Source: Psychroserpens sp. SPM9
GTDB taxonomy: Bacteria; Bacteroidota; Bacteroidia; Flavobacteriales; Flavobacteriaceae
DNA: 64,000 bases
Reading direction: 5' to 3'
NCBI RefSeq assembly: GCF_025153525.1
Contig: NZ_JANZNR010000003.1
Coordinates: 1-64,000, forward strand
Shown: in pieces, positions 11,401-19,220 of the stretch
Numbering within the stretch: the first letter of the stretch is position 1
Layout: every line of letters starts with the position of its first letter
Made by a program: the position numbers and the translations under genes
Notes under the pieces: model-generated
What the model saw: only the letters and a program-made list of their open reading frames with translations
Database searches by the model: none
Told to the model about the DNA's origin: nothing

Positions 11401-12646
11401 CGGCTTGCACCAAAAGATTAGAAATTGTTTTAGGGTCAAACGGATCATTGGTTATGACGCCAGCAGTACAGTTGACACCAACCTCGGCACAGCTATCATA
11501 AACAAATAATGAGCTTCTAGAATTAAAGCAATTATCATCACCACCTCCTGATACCACAGCAGTCGTTTGTGTTAATGTCACTAATCCATCTTGTGTAGGC
11601 GTATAGCTTAAAAAGATTTTATTTCCGTTAAGGTAATTTGTCGTAGAAGTTCCTGAAACACAGTTAGTGCCTTGCGTAGAGTATACCTCATCAGGATTAG
11701 ACCATTGATCTAAGTTATCAATAAGTACATAAGGTGTAGCTGAAATATCTGGAATGATGATTGGCGTATCACAAGACAAACCAAATTTTAAGGTACTAAA
11801 CGTATAAGGTCCTGTGAAAGCACTCTGAGTATCATTATCACAAACTGCAGCGATGTAAATGTCGTATTCAGTATCTTCATCTAAGTTATTAAGCGTATAT
11901 GATGTTCCTGAAACAGGAATACCGCTATCGGCAGGAACACCATCTGTTGGTAAAATTTGTATTTCAAAGTTGGTTGCTGTAGGATGTGACCAGGTGACTT
12001 CGGCACCATCAACAGTTATATCATCAATGCTAACATCATCATCTTCAACTTCAGTACAACCTTCTAGAATCGAAACATTATCTACAAACCATTGATCGCC
12101 AGTTGGTGTGGCGCCATTTTGAGTGTTAACCGCAACAAAAGCTACATAAATATTTAGACCTGCAGGGATAGAACTAGGAAGTTCGACCACTTTTTTCTCA
12201 TAATTAGTTTGAGCACCTACATTTAAACTTGTTTCGGTGTAAGATTGAATAACAATATTAAAACCGTTAATATCAGGTTGCGCAGCTGTAGAAATTCTTA
12301 TTTCGTATTGTGATCCATTATCGGCTTCATCTCCTTGCTTTGTGAAAAATTGAATTTCGCCATTTTCGGGAACTGTTAATTGTGGTGTCACCAAAAAATA
12401 TTGAGCTGTATTTTGGTCTCCAATATTGTCTAAACTAGGATTGACAGATGTGCCATTAGTTCCTAAATAACCGTCGGTAGTTTCAGACCATGTTTGTGTC
12501 CCAACTCCGTTTCCAAAAAGGGTCCAAGTATTTGGAATTCCCGAATCAAAATTTTCTGATAATTGCGCAAAACTTTTAGTTGAAAACAACAGCAGGAATG
12601 CGATTCCTAAAATAGGGAGTAATGTTGGTTTTAATTTATTTCTCAT
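5405..12646 (-). CDS. Giant T9SS-exported fibronectin-III adhesin with type B gliding-motility C-terminal domain
   Basis: The chosen ATG at 12646 gives MRNKLKPTLLPILGIAFLLLFSTKSFAQ as signal peptide; an ATG 51 bp upstream adds a non-signal-like extension. The protein has about 2413 residues. It begins with a cleaved-adhesin/MAM-like domain (SENFDSGIPNTW). At least six units then pair a fibronectin-III domain (CPxPTDL...SWTxGxxETxWEVxVQPxG...YxFYVRAxCG) with a jelly-roll domain of the choice-of-anchor/cleaved-adhesin type. Later come three SprB-like repeats of about 85 residues (FAYADT...GTFSxATxTVDxxTGEIDxxSATxGSHDVTY). The C-terminus is a CHU_C type B CTD (PRGISPDGNGKNDTLDL...IFNRHGREVY...GTYFYNIE). 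The family is exported by T9SS and displayed at the surface, where it acts in adhesion or gliding. It is the first gene of an adhesin-SprF-OmpA unit. Confidence 0.93.
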   Translation of the reverse strand: MRNKLKPTLLPILGIAFLLLFSTKSFAQLSENFDSGIPNTWTLFGNGVGTQTWSETTDGYLGTNGTSVNPSLDNIGDQNTAQYFLVTPQLTVPENGEIQFFTKQGDEADNGSQYEIRISTAAQPDINGFNIVIQSYTETSLNVGAQTNYEKKVVELPSSIPAGLNIYVAFVAVNTQNGATPTGDQWFVDNVSILEGCTEVEDDDVSIDDITVDGAEVTWSHPTATNFEIQILPTDGVPADSGIPVSGTSYTLNNLDEDTEYDIYIAAVCDNDTQSAFTGPYTFSTLKFGLSCDTPIIIPDISATPYVLIDNLDQWSNPDEVYSTQGTNCVSGTSTTNYLNGNKIFLSYTPTQDGLVTLTQTTAVVSGGGDDNCFNSRSSLFVYDSCAEVGVNCTAGVITNDPFDPKTISNLLVQAGETYIIVVSSELSPTAGICFELVISSPTCAPPGDLVYSNLTEDSVSFSWDNIGGFADSWEYTVVPTGSGEPNGSGTPTNSNIDNVINTGLAPATTYDIYVRAICDGAAGNWSEPSTFTTQCTVFNTPYSTDFANATNANPEPCWTTIDANGDGTTWAFIGGYATTVTNVSQFENNDLYVSPQINFDGVQKRLRYKHRATQGVSTYTVKLSTTGVGVDNFTTTILPETTINNTSFQEIIVDIPETITGIVNIAFIVEPNTTETALRLSIDDVFIEDKPTCPDPLDPFVLGSSISTNSAWLLWTPGDAETQWEVAIQDLDSGVPTTSGLLVDSNSPYMATDLDSGRRYEFYVRAYCGEDDQSEWVGPVAFTTLCESYDTPFFESFDDEDPDTKKFCWEINDNNNDGNTWTINETHATLSGAAADFNDYLISPAINIDGVKQLKYSYRSPFSFFTGPPHFGLEVLISTTNTNPTSFTVISPLETFTNSSYIEKSLIIEGSGTIYIAFRVPPTYSGPATVLDIDNVSITDAPACPNPTDLTVDSTFTDSADLSWTSGFQETSWNIVVQPAGSGIPTTNGESVTETSYTATDLMPDTAYEFYVMADCGDNSSEWVGPITFNTQCPAFTAPFVETFNSDSDSENCWTVVNDNQDLETWELNSASFPYEGDQAAVMFTGTNGQNEDWLISPTITISENQRLRYYYRVNDSFFTEDLEVLLSTNGIGLDQFTTVLYDSDDDPVVINNEEYKVKIINFPAGITGDVNIAFHVPFFPSTGPYRGQTLAIDNVNIEDIPDCPEPTNIVLNNITDTAVQVAWESNGSETAWEISVQPSGTPAPVGDTDPSYLYNAPTNPFTVTGLDASTMYDIYVRAVCDGNQGEWTGPETVTTKCSFDNLCQYTFILTSDSDISASLDITQNNQVVQSIPFEGNTDESFSVFLCSGVEFSVFFNTLGSSQPQYDDYQFDILDASNNIVYSSPTGILLRTVVYEGTAICGTVTCPQPTDLTISDTSVFSWTPGGSETQWEVAVQPFQNGTLPQSGTLVTTSSYTPTASDFVDPNVATYEYFVRAVCGTDDESYWSGPFEFVRNDDISNAISLPINSNEVCNESVSNVSFINASVSSEMMTCDGTNQGDVWFDFTAESMIHIIEINSFNGSLRDSNGDPLYPEIVMTLYKDNGGGNLQEMVCSYDNLIVAMYTSELIVGDNYKVRLTLTTPDTTEYRFNICVKTPEDLCLVDTVNGGFEEPTLNGLSGINTIISVNTIPGWRSNLDSSNNIFYWETLNAPGFTAYEGGQSVQILSDQGTTIDPNDPNIKGYYRDFDTSEITLMDYSFAHLARFDGNTIQLFAGPVGGPYTMINNHVGVTQAWTLVTGEYIVPNGQTNTRIIFRASDGDDIGNVIDAVNFLPNNEIITEPFTVDCDNATAAVEANGTGTWIASENNPGTVSITDSNSNTTTINNFVQPGTYTFTWQTRYCSYDIEIVYNGIAETPTVESPIEYCLNDTAEQLTASESGTYTLVWYTQAVGGTGSTTAPTPDTSVVNTTSYYVAYMDTEGCEGPRAEIIVEVSESFDAELTFSFADTCVVATTNPSPDLSDGFATGGVFTSATLTVDATTGEIDMSSATEGSHDVTYTYDGDEDNCVSAGTFTATITFTAASTPVTDFNYGTEAYCILLNTNPTPNLDSNFTTGGTFSAATITVDPNTGEVDLASATAGTHDITYSVEADADTCSGAGTSTTSIVISTSIAPNTDFAYADTIYCADNSNIAPILGTDFTTGGTFASESGLAIDSATGDINIAASNVGSYTVTYQFSEAIDDCIESGMSTFDITILEDLAVVIEGECVDSDYILTASSLNSSFNVNDATFEWMDANGNSVGENSENFNVSTYALNQNLTAPVQFSVTVTLGGCSTTQTFTAEQLACIERQIPRGISPDGNGKNDTLDLTGLGVTHITIFNRHGREVYQFRGNYTNQWFGQSNKGNELPDGTYFYNIEKQDGSTNTGWIYINRAQ

Positions 12647-12706
12647 GCTTAGGTGGTTTCTGAATGTATTAAGAAATTTAATATTATAAAGATACAACCT
12701 AAATAG

Positions 12707-12776
12707 TCATATATAAAGACTATGGCTTTGTTAATTACTGAATTTTGAAAGTCTAAAATTCATTATAAACATCTGA
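12707..12776 (-). promoter_or_regulatory. Upstream block conserved between the two complete adhesin genes (copy A)
   Basis: This segment lies about 60-130 bp upstream of the giant adhesin start. It aligns without gaps over nearly 60 bp with 18942-19011 upstream of the second adhesin gene. Shared stretches on the plus strand include ATATAAAG, AATTACTGAA, TTTGAAAGT and ATCTG. Such similarity between two unrelated coding genes suggests a shared promoter or operator. The activator is not shown by the sequence, but the TPR/AraC regulator pair lies between the two genes. Confidence 0.5.
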
Positions 12777-12815
12777 AAAATAAGATGTTATGTTGTAAAA
12801 TGAAGTAAGATAATC

Positions 12816-13973
12816 TTATGAAGTAGGTTCTTCTTTCTGAATGAAATCTATTTCAGATTGTAGTGATTTAATGACTTTTTTGTTACGTCTTTCGATAAGA
12901 ATAACGGTACTAATCATTAAAACAAGTGCTACAAAAAACCATTTTAGTTTGGTATAAAAATTCTTTTTTTGGTTCTCAAGTTTTTCGTTTTGGCGCTTAG
13001 AATTTTCATCTAAAGAATGGCTTACAGAGTTGCGTTCGGATGTTTTGATTTTCAATTGAGTTTCAGCATAAAGGTCGAAGTACTTCTGGTATTCATCCCA
13101 TTGATTTAATGCCAAATGATTTTCAAATAGCCCATTATAAATGCTTGAATTTAGAATTAAATCGCCCACATTTCCAGATTTGTCTAAAGCTGTGTTTAAT
13201 AAGTCAATGGCTTGTTGATACTCCCCTTGTTCGGTATAAACTGACGCCAATCCTTTTTGAGCAAAAGCAATAAGGCTATTGGCTTTTTCAATTTGTGCGT
13301 GCTCTATGGATCTATTAAAACTGGTTTTAGCGTTCTCATACTGAGACAGTAAGGTGTAACAATTACCTTTATTGTAAAACACAATACTTAAGTTGGTGTT
13401 AACTTCAACATTTTTAAGCTTTAGATATTCTTTGATACCTTTATCAAAAAATTCTAAGGCGATATCACAGTTCAAATTGTCTTTGTATATAAACCCTTTA
13501 ACTATGTAGCTATTAGCTAGATACTTACCAACAGAATCGCGAACAGGATATAATAAAGCCATTCGTTCGGTTCTTTCTAAATACTCTATAGATTTATCAA
13601 ATATTTTTAGTTGCTGATAAAGAATTCCTGTTCTGAATACTATTTCCGTTTGTAAAACCTTATCGTTTAATGTCGCAGAAAATTCATCGGCTTTTAAGAT
13701 ATACTCTAAAGCTTTCTGATAATTTCGTTTAGAAGTATGTGCTAAAGAAACGAGCATTAAAGCCTTGGTTCGTGATTTCTTTGAATACGATTCGTTTTCA
13801 AAAACCGACATCCCTAATTTGATAGACTCATCAGGGTTTTCATAAACACGTGTGATACTTACTTTTAAAATACTGTCAATTTGATGTACATCATCTAATG
13901 TAACCAATGCTGAAGCTGTGTGATGCATCCCGAGCATGAATAATAAAAGCAAATATGTGAGCCTTTTAATCAT
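12816..13973 (-). CDS. Exported TPR protein with a C-terminal membrane anchor, partner of the adjacent AraC-type regulator
   Basis: The 385-residue protein has an N-terminal signal peptide or anchor (RLTYLLLLFMLGMHHTASA) and TPR repeats at about residues 60-300. A single transmembrane helix lies at about 345-365 (LKWFFVALVLMISTVILI), followed by a short basic tail with no DNA-binding domain. Its layout copies the sensory half of the upstream gene product but lacks the HTH domain. Its ATG overlaps the stop of that gene by 4 bp, so the two are translationally coupled. I infer that it acts as a membrane co-sensor or antagonist of the AraC-type protein. The exact ligand or partner is not visible. 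Confidence 0.75.
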   Translation of the reverse strand: MIKRLTYLLLLFMLGMHHTASALVTLDDVHQIDSILKVSITRVYENPDESIKLGMSVFENESYSKKSRTKALMLVSLAHTSKRNYQKALEYILKADEFSATLNDKVLQTEIVFRTGILYQQLKIFDKSIEYLERTERMALLYPVRDSVGKYLANSYIVKGFIYKDNLNCDIALEFFDKGIKEYLKLKNVEVNTNLSIVFYNKGNCYTLLSQYENAKTSFNRSIEHAQIEKANSLIAFAQKGLASVYTEQGEYQQAIDLLNTALDKSGNVGDLILNSSIYNGLFENHLALNQWDEYQKYFDLYAETQLKIKTSERNSVSHSLDENSKRQNEKLENQKKNFYTKLKWFFVALVLMISTVILIERRNKKVIKSLQSEIDFIQKEEPTS

Positions 13974-15562
13974 TGCAGTATTTTTTCTGTCTTAAGTCCT
14001 TGACGTTCCTTCTGAATTAACTTAATAAAAGTTACAGGAGACATTCCAATAATCGATTTAAACACGGTTGCGAAACTACTATGCGAAGCGTAACCACTTT
14101 CTTCAGCTAAGAAACTAATCTTATAATGGATATAGTTGGAATCATTTTTCAGTTTATCAATAATATAGTTGATACGTAGTTTGTTGATAAAAGTGTTAAA
14201 ATTATCGTGGTAATGTTTATTGATGACACCAGATAAATATTTGGTATTGGTTTCAAATTGACCAGCCAAAACAGCAAGGGACATCTCTTTGTTTAAAAAT
14301 TTTTTTGAAGCCTCAAATTTTTTAAGTTTCTGTAAGATTTGTTGTTCGGTTTCTTCAGGAATATCAATGCCTTTAGATGCAGATTTTTTTGAAGGTTTAG
14401 GCTTTGTATTGATAAAATTATTCCGGCTTATTTCAATATATTTTATAATTTCTCTAAGTCTTTTTTTTCTACTTACACTTTTTGAAATTAAATAGATGCC
14501 AATGAGTAATGCTAAAGCTAAACCAGCTAAAGCGATGTATGAATAATTTTTATAGGTATCGTTGTTGGCTTCTAAGCGTTGGTCACTTTGGCTTGTAAGC
14601 ATGTTGTAGAGAGAATTAACAGACTCTTGCTCCATAGATTCTATTTGCGCGTTTAATGCCAGGTATTTGTCATTATAGGCTTTGTGTTGACTGGTTTTGT
14701 TTGTGGCTAAGTAGTTGATTGCTAAATCCTTATTTATTTTGGTTAACACCACAGGATTATCAATAATCTCAGCAAATTTCGAGGCTATAAATAGGTTTTC
14801 TTCACTTTTTGAGAACTCCTTTTTTAGGAGTTGTAAATGACCTAATTCTCTATATATTAATGCTTTTTGATAAAGGTTGTTACTCGTATTAGAATTTATT
14901 AAGCCTAAAGTTTTATTGATGTATACGCTTGCTGAGTCATATTTAGCTAGATTGTTGTACACTTGTTCTTTAGCAAAATATAAGCTTCTTTTTTCAGATT
15001 TATTCTGCTTAAAAAAGTCTTGGTAATCCTGTTCTAAAGTTTTAATTGCAGCTATTGCGTTTTGATTATCGTGTTCAATCAAATGCATGTTGATTTGCTC
15101 TAGTTTGATAAGAATTTGAAGCGAATCTCTTTGTCTGTTAACTGGTAATTCAGTAATGAGTTGATTAGCCAATTGCAAGTATTCTTGGCCTTGTTTATTT
15201 AAATATATGTTACTTAGTAGTCGGGCTTTGATGAGATGTAATTCGATTTGTGTATCTGGCCTTATATCATCTGAATTATTTTGATCACTAAATGCAAATT
15301 GAACCGATTGATTATAATCACCTTTAACTAAGTAGCTTTTTGCCAGTAAAAGATTTGTATTGGCTTTTTCTTGAGTACTTTGGTTGGTTTTAATTAGGTG
15401 TTCGGCAATTTTAATGGCTTCATCAGGATTTGAATGAATAAGTTCCTGCGCTTTTAAAATCAAATCGTTTTCTTGAGATTCTACATTTAGTGCAATTAAC
15501 ATACTTGCCCAAAATCCGATTAAGGGAATATATCTATAAAGACAAGTGTAAAATTGTTTCAT
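13970..15562 (-). CDS. Membrane-bound TPR regulator with C-terminal AraC-type DNA-binding domain
   Basis: The 530-residue protein begins with an N-terminal hydrophobic segment (YIPLIGFWASMLIALNVESQ). TPR-like helices cover about residues 35-320. A transmembrane helix lies at about 338-358 (YSYIALAGLALALLIGIYLI). A cytoplasmic linker leads to an AraC-family HTH domain at about 420-525 (LAVLAGQFETNTKYLSGVINKHY ... ISFLAEESGYASHSSFATVFKSIIGMSP). This is a one-component signalling design common in Flavobacteriia, with a periplasmic TPR sensor joined to a cytoplasmic HTH. It starts the two-gene unit with the HTH-less TPR protein. Given its place between two adhesin genes with a shared upstream block, it may control them; that is inference. 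Confidence 0.88.
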   Translation of the reverse strand: MKQFYTCLYRYIPLIGFWASMLIALNVESQENDLILKAQELIHSNPDEAIKIAEHLIKTNQSTQEKANTNLLLAKSYLVKGDYNQSVQFAFSDQNNSDDIRPDTQIELHLIKARLLSNIYLNKQGQEYLQLANQLITELPVNRQRDSLQILIKLEQINMHLIEHDNQNAIAAIKTLEQDYQDFFKQNKSEKRSLYFAKEQVYNNLAKYDSASVYINKTLGLINSNTSNNLYQKALIYRELGHLQLLKKEFSKSEENLFIASKFAEIIDNPVVLTKINKDLAINYLATNKTSQHKAYNDKYLALNAQIESMEQESVNSLYNMLTSQSDQRLEANNDTYKNYSYIALAGLALALLIGIYLISKSVSRKKRLREIIKYIEISRNNFINTKPKPSKKSASKGIDIPEETEQQILQKLKKFEASKKFLNKEMSLAVLAGQFETNTKYLSGVINKHYHDNFNTFINKLRINYIIDKLKNDSNYIHYKISFLAEESGYASHSSFATVFKSIIGMSPVTFIKLIQKERQGLKTEKILQ

Positions 15563-15781
15563 TATTTAGGAACATATTAGACGCTCAATTGTTGATTCTA
15601 TCTCATAAGAAATGAGTTATACAAGTTAGTAAATATAATAAACTTTAGAAAAGAATTGACAGCAGCTAACAAACATCGGGTTGGTTTGAAGTGATATTGA
15701 GATGGGATGTTCTTATAAGTTTCTCGCTTACAGTATCTAGAGAAATTATAAACGATTTTACTAGGTTAAAAAATAATAAGG

Positions 15782-15818
15782 TAAAAAAACAAAGGGCAAC
15801 ATATTAATGTTGCCCTTT
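15782..15818 (-). terminator. Rho-independent terminator of the type A adhesin gene
   Basis: A perfect 12-bp stem (AAAGGGCAACAT paired with ATGTTGCCCTTT, 15791-15818) has a 4-nt loop. On the minus strand a GTTTTTTT tract follows directly. It lies 26 bp after the stop of the gene ending at 15844 and clearly serves that gene. Confidence 0.88.
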
Positions 15819-15843
15819 ACCCTTAGTAATTAAATAAATTCAA

Positions 15844-18800
15844 CTATTCTTTAATAATCTTAAAGGTTTTTTGAGAATTATTGATCTTGACTGTTACGAA
15901 ATAAATTCCTTTTTCCATCGCACTCATATCAATAGTAGTTTCTAGGTTATTAGGCATTTTTGTTTTTACACTTTGACCTAAAATATTGTGTACAGTAACC
16001 ATTGATATTGTGTTTTGAGCATCAATTGTTAATGTGTTTTCTACAGGATTAGGGTAGTATTTAAATGCATTGAAATCATTTGAAGCAACGCTTAATGATT
16101 CATCAGGATAAGCGAACAGTGTAAATTCAGCAGCGCTTGAAGCATGAACCAAAATTAAATAAGTGTTTCCTGCTACTAATTCACCAGTTCTAGGTGTTGT
16201 GTTGTTAAAGCAACTACTAATACCTGTTACATAACTAGCTGTATCCGTTTGTGAGCAGTCATCTGTATTGTAAACAGTATAGCTAGCAGAACCACTGTCT
16301 CTTGTAAAATTGAAGTGGTAAGTTCCGGTGTATTGCGGAGTCAATTCGTACCATACTGATTCTGAAGAAGTACCAGCACATCCTTCAGGTGAATAATAAG
16401 CAACATCAGTGACGTTAATATTACTACTAATAGAATTGTTACCATTCATATCAACCGATTCTGTTAATGTCAAAGCTGAAGCACAGTCACTATTTACAAC
16501 AGCATCTGGTAATTGCCATACACATAGGTTGAAATCAATACCTTCACCATTTTGATTAGATTGTACCATAACATAATAAGTTAACGTACTATCTAAAGTG
16601 AGGATTTGATTAGAGTTGGAGTTACAAGATGTTGTTTTCTCAACAAGTGATCCGCAAGTTCCTTCATAAACTGAAAAATATGTTGATGGAGTTGTGCTTA
16701 ATCGTTCTAAAGAAAACTCATAAACACCGCTAACTGTCGGGTTGTACACATACCATACATCTCCATAACCATCGGTATTACAAGCATTGTCTGAAGATAA
16801 TGTAGCGCCAATTGTGGTTCCAAATACTTGGTTGTCACAGCTGTCATCAGTAGATGTTGTTAAGGTCACAGCATTAGCACATTCATCATTTGCTGGTGCT
16901 GCTGGTGCCTCTCTTAAACAGATGTCAAAGTTTTGTTGAGAACTACCTAAGTTCGTTTTATTTCTAATATAATACGTGTTTCCTATAGTTAAGTTTGTGA
17001 ATGTTACATAAGATGACGTGTAGCAAGCTAAACTAGTTAGAGTACCGCAATCTCCAGATAATAATTCAGTAGACTGGAAAATTCCACCTGCAGGAAATCC
17101 AGGAGCCGATTCGAGGTTTAAATATTCTAATATGATAATTTCCTCAGTAGCAACAAAGCTAAACCAAACATCATTTGTATTTGTTGACGAACATGAACTT
17201 AAGTCTCCAGCAGATTCTGTCGCACCTGCGTTTGATGCATTTGTAAGAATAGTACAGGTATCATCTGTATTAACAGTTAGATTAATAGCATCACCACAGT
17301 CATCATTTGAAGGCGGACAATAAAAGAACGTAGAATCTGAAAAGAAACACTCATTGTTTTGATCATTTGTTAATGAGAAATTTACAACAGTACCACTTGC
17401 ATATGGTCCAGCAGTTACAATACCTGTAGAGGTAATATTCGTAATATCAGCTGTTGTACCATCGTCGTCAGATAGTGTTAATGATGTTGCATCTCCTAAA
17501 TATGTAATATCTACGTCTACAAAAAACTGATCGTTATCACAATCTGCCACAGGAGTTAGTGCGCCAATTGTAGGGTTTATACAATCGTTTTCAGTAATAA
17601 TTAAATCGTAAGTATACGTACTTGTGTTACCTGTATTACTTAGCACTATAAAATAAGTGTTGCCAGATAATAATACTACTTCGGTTAAACTTCTGGTATT
17701 TCCAGAAAAGGTACCTACATAGGCTACACATTCTGTAGCAGCATCTGGACAACCATTTACAACATGGATACTAGCACCAGTATTAGAAATATTTTCAACT
17801 TCAATATTTATAGACACATCTGTCGTTGGCGTGATTTCATAAAATACATCTTTACCTCTCATATAAGTGTTGCTACAAGGGCTCGTATCAATATTGTCTT
17901 CATAATTATCAGTATCTCCACCTAGTTCAAAATAAGGCAAAGAAAGAACTATTGGGCTACTACATGTTGCTCCTGGTATTGGAGCCATACGTGTTGTAAA
18001 GCTTTCTTCAACACAACCAGTTGCACTACCAATTCCATTATAAGGGACTATATTAACAAAATACTCGGTTTCATATTCTAAATCGGTCAAAGCATAATTA
18101 GTTTCTGTTGTCGTTGCTCCATTAACTATATCTGTTCCGCCAGAAGTCGTTCCAACAGAAACAGTATATCCAGTTGGTAATCCTGTCGCTGCTTGCCACA
18201 CTAATGACACATCTGCATCAGCAGTATCAGATCCGTTAGCAGGCGAAATAAGTGTAACATCACAATTTGGTGCTGTAGTAGCTGTTTGTGTAAATGATAC
18301 ATTATCAATAATTACCCATAAAGCAAAATTTGACACCGTTGCAGTAGTGACCACAAAACGTGCTTGAAAATCGCTACCATTAGCAATTGGTCCAACATTA
18401 ATGCTTGCTGTTGCACCACAGTTAGCCGTATCAACAAAGTTATAGTTAGAATCATCTATGGTTGTAATATCTGTCCAAGAAGTTCCATTATTAGTAGAAT
18501 ACTGTAAGACTATCGAACCCCAATCTGTTGCAGGAGCAACAAAGCTAGGAGGAGGGAACTGAGACACTTGCTCAAAAATATTATATGAAAAACTTACAGT
18601 AAGGTCTGTGCCATTTGATATGGCAGCATAATTTGGTGTTGTAAGTGTTTCTTCTCCAGCAGACATAAAAAATGTTGCAACAGCTTTTTCAGAAGCATCA
18701 CAAGTAAAATTTGATGTAGCTCCAAAGTTAGTTTCGGTCCAACCTGCAGGAACTTGATTATTCGAAATTTCTTCGAAATTTTCATTCACCTCAATTTGAG

Positions 18801-18852
18801 AGAAAGCAGTCATACTTAAAAGCATGATAAAATAAAACGTAATTTTTTTCAT
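15844..18852 (-). CDS. T9SS-exported multidomain adhesin with type A C-terminal sorting domain
   Basis: The 1002-residue protein starts with a signal peptide (KKITFYFIMLLSMTAFSQ). A choice-of-anchor jelly-roll domain covers about residues 20-190, followed by a fibronectin-III-like domain at about 195-290. Four beta-sandwich modules follow, marked by CxSPIxL/CxNAVTLTxSTDDSC and GDVWYxYxPT...YxFSxxR motifs and many paired cysteines. The final 75 residues form a Por_Secre_tail type A CTD (YYPNPVENTLTID ... VHNILGQSV ... MEKGIYFVTV ... FKIIKE). Type A CTDs are recognised by the T9SS and usually removed by PorU during attachment. No protease or glycanase active site is visible, so a binding or adhesion role is inferred. 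It is monocistronic, with its own terminator downstream. Confidence 0.9.
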   Translation of the reverse strand: MKKITFYFIMLLSMTAFSQIEVNENFEEISNNQVPAGWTETNFGATSNFTCDASEKAVATFFMSAGEETLTTPNYAAISNGTDLTVSFSYNIFEQVSQFPPPSFVAPATDWGSIVLQYSTNNGTSWTDITTIDDSNYNFVDTANCGATASINVGPIANGSDFQARFVVTTATVSNFALWVIIDNVSFTQTATTAPNCDVTLISPANGSDTADADVSLVWQAATGLPTGYTVSVGTTSGGTDIVNGATTTETNYALTDLEYETEYFVNIVPYNGIGSATGCVEESFTTRMAPIPGATCSSPIVLSLPYFELGGDTDNYEDNIDTSPCSNTYMRGKDVFYEITPTTDVSINIEVENISNTGASIHVVNGCPDAATECVAYVGTFSGNTRSLTEVVLLSGNTYFIVLSNTGNTSTYTYDLIITENDCINPTIGALTPVADCDNDQFFVDVDITYLGDATSLTLSDDDGTTADITNITSTGIVTAGPYASGTVVNFSLTNDQNNECFFSDSTFFYCPPSNDDCGDAINLTVNTDDTCTILTNASNAGATESAGDLSSCSSTNTNDVWFSFVATEEIIILEYLNLESAPGFPAGGIFQSTELLSGDCGTLTSLACYTSSYVTFTNLTIGNTYYIRNKTNLGSSQQNFDICLREAPAAPANDECANAVTLTTSTDDSCDNQVFGTTIGATLSSDNACNTDGYGDVWYVYNPTVSGVYEFSLERLSTTPSTYFSVYEGTCGSLVEKTTSCNSNSNQILTLDSTLTYYVMVQSNQNGEGIDFNLCVWQLPDAVVNSDCASALTLTESVDMNGNNSISSNINVTDVAYYSPEGCAGTSSESVWYELTPQYTGTYHFNFTRDSGSASYTVYNTDDCSQTDTASYVTGISSCFNNTTPRTGELVAGNTYLILVHASSAAEFTLFAYPDESLSVASNDFNAFKYYPNPVENTLTIDAQNTISMVTVHNILGQSVKTKMPNNLETTIDMSAMEKGIYFVTVKINNSQKTFKIIKE

Positions 18853-19220
18853 TGGTTTAGAATTAATTATTAGTTACAAAATGACCGTTTTGATTAAAGA
18901 CCATTAGTTAATGAGTTCTAAGTAAAAGTATGTATAGATATTCATTATATAAAGCATAAGACTTTTGTAATTACTGAAATTTGAAAGTTAAAAACACATT
19001 TTAATAATCTGTTAGTCAGGTGTTTGTGGTAAATTGTTTGCGTAGTTGTTAATTCAGAAGGATTGAAGCGTAGAATCGCCTAATTATGACAATAATTGAC
19101 AGTTTTAGGGCTCATAGTCACCAGAAATGGAGCTTTAATTGAAGACTAAGAATAGATCTGTTAGATATGGTTTTTTGGTATTTGATGCGTCTATGCTAAA
19201 ACGTAAAGTTCAAGTATTGA
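18853..19220. other. Intergenic stretch, 368 bp
   Basis: This stretch contains no convincing ORF. Its left part is the leader and upstream region of the type A adhesin, including the conserved block at 18942-19011. The remainder up to the FUSC gene stop at 19221 shows no clear hairpin with a T-run or other recognisable element. Confidence 0.6.
18942..19011 (-). promoter_or_regulatory. Upstream block conserved between the two complete adhesin genes (copy B)
   Basis: This is the counterpart of the block at 12707-12776, placed about 90-160 bp upstream of the type A adhesin start. The match is ungapped from ATATAAAG through ATCTG and is strongest over TAATTACTGAA and TTTGAAAGT. It implies a shared promoter or operator for the two adhesins. 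Confidence 0.5.

Noticed and set aside
5371-12095. Numerous ORFs of 60-90 codons opposite or out of frame within the giant adhesin
   Set aside because: They mirror low-complexity Thr/Val/Asp-rich repeats of the real gene, have no independent upstream signals and no recognisable motifs.
5405-19011. Long repeated modules as a CRISPR array or satellite
   Set aside because: The repeats are protein-coding domains of 80-100 residues with diverged DNA sequence. No regular 24-40 bp repeat and spacer pattern exists anywhere in the window.
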